Below are positions 60,606 through 64,000 of a stretch of DNA of 64,000 nt, piece by piece. The stretch comes from Vitellaria paradoxa. Lineage: Eukaryota; Streptophyta; Magnoliopsida; Ericales; Sapotaceae. The notes beneath the pieces are model-generated. The model searched no databases. It was given only the letters and a program-made list of their open reading frames with translations, and was not told the origin of the DNA. Both the position numbers and the translations under genes were made by a program. The stretch is taken from NCBI GenBank assembly GCA_019916065.1, contig CM034236.1, forward strand, positions 52,604,690 to 52,668,689, written 5' to 3'. The number at the start of each line of letters is the position of its first letter. The first letter of the stretch is position 1.

Positions 60606-61080
60606 TTGACCCCCTTACCCCTATGTGCATCTGCTGATGATTCTGCTAATTCTATATCTCATATACTTGAGTGCAGTTAATTAATTATAGTATGTAATTA
60701 TCAAATTATTTAGTCTTAGGTTAACTAGAATATAATCTCTAGTTGGGGGTATAATTTATGATTGGGAAACTCTTATTTTCTATTCACACATGTAATTTAG
60801 AGTAATTATTTTGAAAGAAAAAAAAATAAAGAGTAAGAGTGCATTTGGCGCACTGAATATCTGTAAAAATTTCTGAAAACTTCTGAAAATCTCTAAAAAT
60901 TATTCACTTTTTATCTCATTATATGAATTACGAACTCACAACTTATCTCATTTTATCTTACTTTATCTCACTTTTTATCATTTCAAACACCCTCAAAGTA
61001 GAAATAAAATAAACAATAATACATTAAAAATAATTAAAAGATAAAATTTATGCACAAGGTGTATCACGATTAATAATTAA

Positions 61081-61344
61081 TAATGACTAGAGTTGTGACG
61101 CTGGGGTGGAGTGAACTCCTTTAGCATTCAGTCCGTGAGGTGACGTTGGCGTGACGAGGGGGCTGAAATCGACCCCGATTGGCGCGGTTGCAGCCAAGTA
61201 AAACGACGTCGTTTGGCCATGTTTTTAAAAATTTTCACTTCCCCCTCGTTGGTTGTCTTCTCCGCCTGTAGCCCCTTTCTTCGAACTGCGGTGGAGTCCC
61301 TTCCTCTGTTCATGGCGATCTTAAGTATGTCGTTTCCCCCTCCC

Positions 61345-61385
<41 letters not shown>

Positions 61386-61457
61386 GCTTCTCCTCCTCCT
61401 CCTCCACTCTAGCGTTCTCGCCCTCTCTCCCTTTCCGAACAGATTAAACACCTCCCG

Positions 61458-61489
<32 letters not shown>

Positions 61490-61970
61490 GTCTTTCTGTG
61501 TTCTTCTTTTTCTTCTCTCTCTCGGAGCCGTTATCTCTCTGCCTCGAATAGACGGGAATTTTTTATTTGAAGCCCTAGATTTCAATTTTTTTTTCAGATA
61601 TAAGTAATACCTGTATAATCTTCTTCTCCGTCGCCTCATTTTTTCTTTCAAATGGATTTTTTTTTTTTCAGATCTAAGATTTTTCTTTTTTTTTTGGTTC
61701 ATCAGGTTGTACGGAAATTTGGATTTTATTGAACCATTCACTGGTGAATTTTATTGCGGAGCTTATAATTCCTCTGAACTTGTGTTCCCACATGAAATTA
61801 ATCTGCTTTTGGCAGAGGGTGTGCTCCTGATAGAATTTCTGTGCAAGTTAGTATGTGTTTTTCTTTTGTTGTTCCAATCTATTTTTGACACATTACAGTT
61901 TCTAGATCCAGGAGACCTGCAAATGCTTTTGAGTGAGGAAATTAAATTTTCATAAAACATATTAGATTAG
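61081..61970 (+). other. GC-richer island, possible 5' end of an unidentified gene
   Basis: After a long AT-rich stretch, 61081-61560 is GC-richer and has a palindromic AAACGACGTCGTTT (61201-61214), CT microsatellites (about 61345-61382 and 61468-61489) and T-rich sequence. An acceptor-like TTCATCAG|GT precedes a short frame at 61707-61955 (MYGNLDFIEPFTGEF...). I do not recognise the encoded sequence. The layout would fit a promoter, a CT-rich 5' UTR and a leader intron, but no domain supports a gene. Confidence 0.3.
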
Positions 61971-62972
61971 GAGAATGCTCCCTCCCCCCCCCCCCCCAAA
62001 AAAAAAATTGATTCTTGGCTACTAAAATGGATTTTAACAAACCTTTATTCTGCTTTACTAGGATGAATATTCGGTCAATGTCATGAATTTTACTTAACCT
62101 TTGCATACAAAATCATGATCCCTCATATCACTTCCGATGCTTTGATTGGCATTACAGTGAGTCTTGTTTATTGTTTTTATTGGTGTAAAAATCAGCATTT
62201 GCATATTGTTTCTCTTGAGCTGTTTTGAGATTCTATCAATCGTTTGATTAAAGAGTTTAGATTGAAACATTTTTTTTTATAAAACTTTTATGATTCATGG
62301 TAGAAATTGATAATGGAGACTTGCACCGATAAAGTATTAAATGTGGAGAGAGATGATGTTGTAGGTGCTTGATGTGGATGAAAATGACGAAGAAATCTAG
62401 ACCATGGCCCAAAAAAATAATAAAATAAAAGGATCTTCGTTAGTTTGATGGATGAGGAGGTGATAACGGAAAATAAGAAAATAGGATATTAATGAAACAG
62501 GCGTGGACTTACTTAAGGGAGTAAATGGTGGCTAAAACTAGCCATATTTGTACTAGTGATCAGTTGCAAAACTAGTACAACAACTTAGAATGATGTACAC
62601 TAGGTTTCAACAACTAAACAAACTATAGTTGGATGGGACTCCATTGAGAACACTGCAATAGCTTTGAATGAAATGTGGGACTGACTTTTCTAACTTTTAT
62701 ATCATAAATGCATTTATTTTATATCTATTTTAGCAAATTTTGTGCATCGATAAATGTAAAGTTTCAAAATTCCTAAAAAAATAAAGGAAAATGAACTAGC
62801 ATATATAAATTCATGCTATTTTTGCCTAATTGTATAATTTTAGGGTTTTTTCCCTTCAAAATTACAACATGGTTCACATGTCTTCAGGTATTTATCCTAA
62901 AAAAGTTAAATTAAAATATTTGGACATGTTTAGACTAGTGTACACATGACAGTGTAGGGAGTGTAAGGGTCC
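61971..62972. other. Non-coding sequence before the solo LTR
   Basis: It contains a C-run to A-run junction at about 61984-62007 and otherwise unremarkable AT-rich sequence. No frame or repeat end was identified. It ends with GGTCC, the target site of the following LTR. Confidence 0.5.
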
Positions 62973-63882
62973 TGTTCGGCAGTAAAATTTATCGCTGGAA
63001 CTGCTGACCATGCCAACCGAAAATGCAATCGACAATCTGCCAAACAAAGACAAAAGAAAGGTTACGGCCGGAGTGGAGGTCCTTGGCCGGAAAACCCTCC
63101 GATGCTTAAGTCAACAAGTAACTCAAAGAAGAAAACTTTTTCAGAGAAGAAAACTTTTTCAAAGAAGAAGCGAGCAGTAGCTTAAGTTGGCAATAGTGTC
63201 CAGTGGAATGTCATATTTATAGTAATGTAAATAATAAATAAATATACTTGTGATTTGATTGTATCCATGCTTCCATGTCTCTTTTTTCCTTCCTTGCTTT
63301 AAATGCCTTTCACTGCTTATTTAATGCCCCATACCTTTCATTAAATACTCCATACCTTTCATTCAATGCTTCTAGTAGTTAAACACGGCAATATAGCCAG
63401 AATTCCGTGGTCAAATTGTCTACCTGTCACATCCGTTAACTACTTATAACGAAATGAACTGACTTAGTTACTCTCTCTGAGATAAATACCTAGTTCAATC
63501 ATAACTACGGTGCATTTATGATTATGATCCCTCATTAAGGCTGTGGGTCCCAGGCCCAACATTTACTAGCCGCCAATCGATGGGCCGAACAAATTAGCTA
63601 TTGAGGTCTTCGGTTACAGCCACGTAGCAACACATTATCCATAGATACTGAGAGTCAGAGTATCCCTTGGAATATTAATCCAAAGACACGTGTCCGTGTA
63701 TATCACTCACGTGGAACTCTCATGCCATCAATCAACTGTTCGGCGGAAAGCCACGTGTCACGCGTCAACGTGCTTGGTGAATGACTACGTGACTCACAAA
63801 AATATGCTCGGCATTGGGTCACGTGGTACCTTAACTATACTTGTTCGGCACTCCGTACGTCAAAATATTATTTTGCCCAACA
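62973..63882 (-). mobile_element. Solo LTR of the same Ty3 Tat family, target duplication GGTCC
   Basis: This 910-bp sequence begins TGTTCGGCAGTAAAATTT and ends TTTTGCCCAACA. It is flanked by GGTCC at 62968-62972 and 63883-63887. It follows the LTRs at 3061-4394 and 14494-15346 block by block (GGTTACGGCCGGAG, GGCCGGAAAACCCTCC, GCCTTTCACT, AGTTAAACACGGC, GCCGCCAATCGA) but is more diverged and slightly longer, including a local duplication of CATACCTTTCATT. A minus-strand TATA-like CTATAAATATG lies near 63215. No internal region is attached. Confidence 0.93.
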
Positions 63883-64000
63883 GGTCCCATAAGAACACAA
63901 CATGTTTCTTAGAATACTATGACAGTTACCATATCCACTATTCTTTTACCAAGACCACCATGTTTCTTAGAATACTTGGATGATCAAATAATATGATTAA
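63883..64000. other. Flank after the solo LTR to the window end
   Basis: It begins with the second GGTCC target duplication. ACCATGTTTCTTAGAATACT-like sequence occurs twice (about 63900 and 63957), a short direct repeat. No gene is seen. Confidence 0.5.

Noticed and set aside
60837..61000. Possible MITE (GAGTGCATTTGG and GAGGGTGTTTGAAATG ends)
   Set aside because: The inverted ends are weak and the flanking trinucleotides do not match, so I did not call it as a feature.
61128..61741. Ser/Leu-rich and Arg/Glu-rich frames on opposite strands
   Set aside because: They arise from CT/GA microsatellites and have no recognisable protein features.

Overview
The window is nuclear DNA of a eudicot plant. 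It shows intron-rich genes of plant-only families (a LEAF RUST 10-like receptor kinase, a chloroplast CRM-domain splicing factor, a plant sterol C-5 desaturase) set in AT-rich intergenic DNA full of plant transposable elements: a Tat-lineage Ty3 retrotransposon, solo LTRs, an Au-type SINE, PIF/Harbinger-like MITEs and a hAT-like element. Species cannot be named from the sequence alone. No tRNA, rRNA or CRISPR features were seen.

Region 1 (1-22300) is a receptor-kinase locus. Three copies of the LRK10L extracellular exon lie head to tail on the + strand: a broken one (300-779), an intact one (1543-2359) and the one belonging to a complete three-exon kinase gene (17867-20858). A kinase scrap lies at 22198-22275. 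A 12.3-kb Tat-type Ty3 element (3061-15346, minus strand, target duplication ATTAT) sits between the second and third copies. It has gag, protease, RT, RNase H, a second RNase H and integrase, all disabled by stops and frameshifts, plus an extra oppositely oriented ORF with its own TATA box. Its 3' LTR was in turn hit by another LTR element, now a solo LTR with target duplication TCAGC.

Region 2 (25396-33523, minus) is a complete eight-exon CFM3-type gene with three CRM domains, predicted at 812 aa. One intron uses a GC donor, and introns carry an Au SINE and a Tourist-like MITE. A 320-bp copy of exon 3 and its flanks lies upstream at 37575-37894.

Region 3 (33.5-45.2 kb) is AT-rich. It holds a degenerate roughly 1-kb tandem array and a 5'-truncated, broken RHD3-like (dynamin-like GTPase) gene at 38870-42339.

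Region 4 (45.2-60 kb) holds a complete three-exon sterol C-5(6)-desaturase gene (45615-50715, minus, 272 aa) and a truncated copy at 57966-60018. The copy is interrupted by a 1.17-kb hAT-like element. A Copia-like solo LTR (56455-57210) and a MITE with long inverted repeats lie between them.

Region 5 (60-64 kb) holds tandem repeats, a GC-richer island that may be the 5' end of an unidentified gene, and a solo LTR of the same family as the large retrotransposon. The three intact genes have unrelated functions (surface signalling, plastid RNA splicing, sterol synthesis). What ties the window together is repeated local duplication and transposon insertion and decay.
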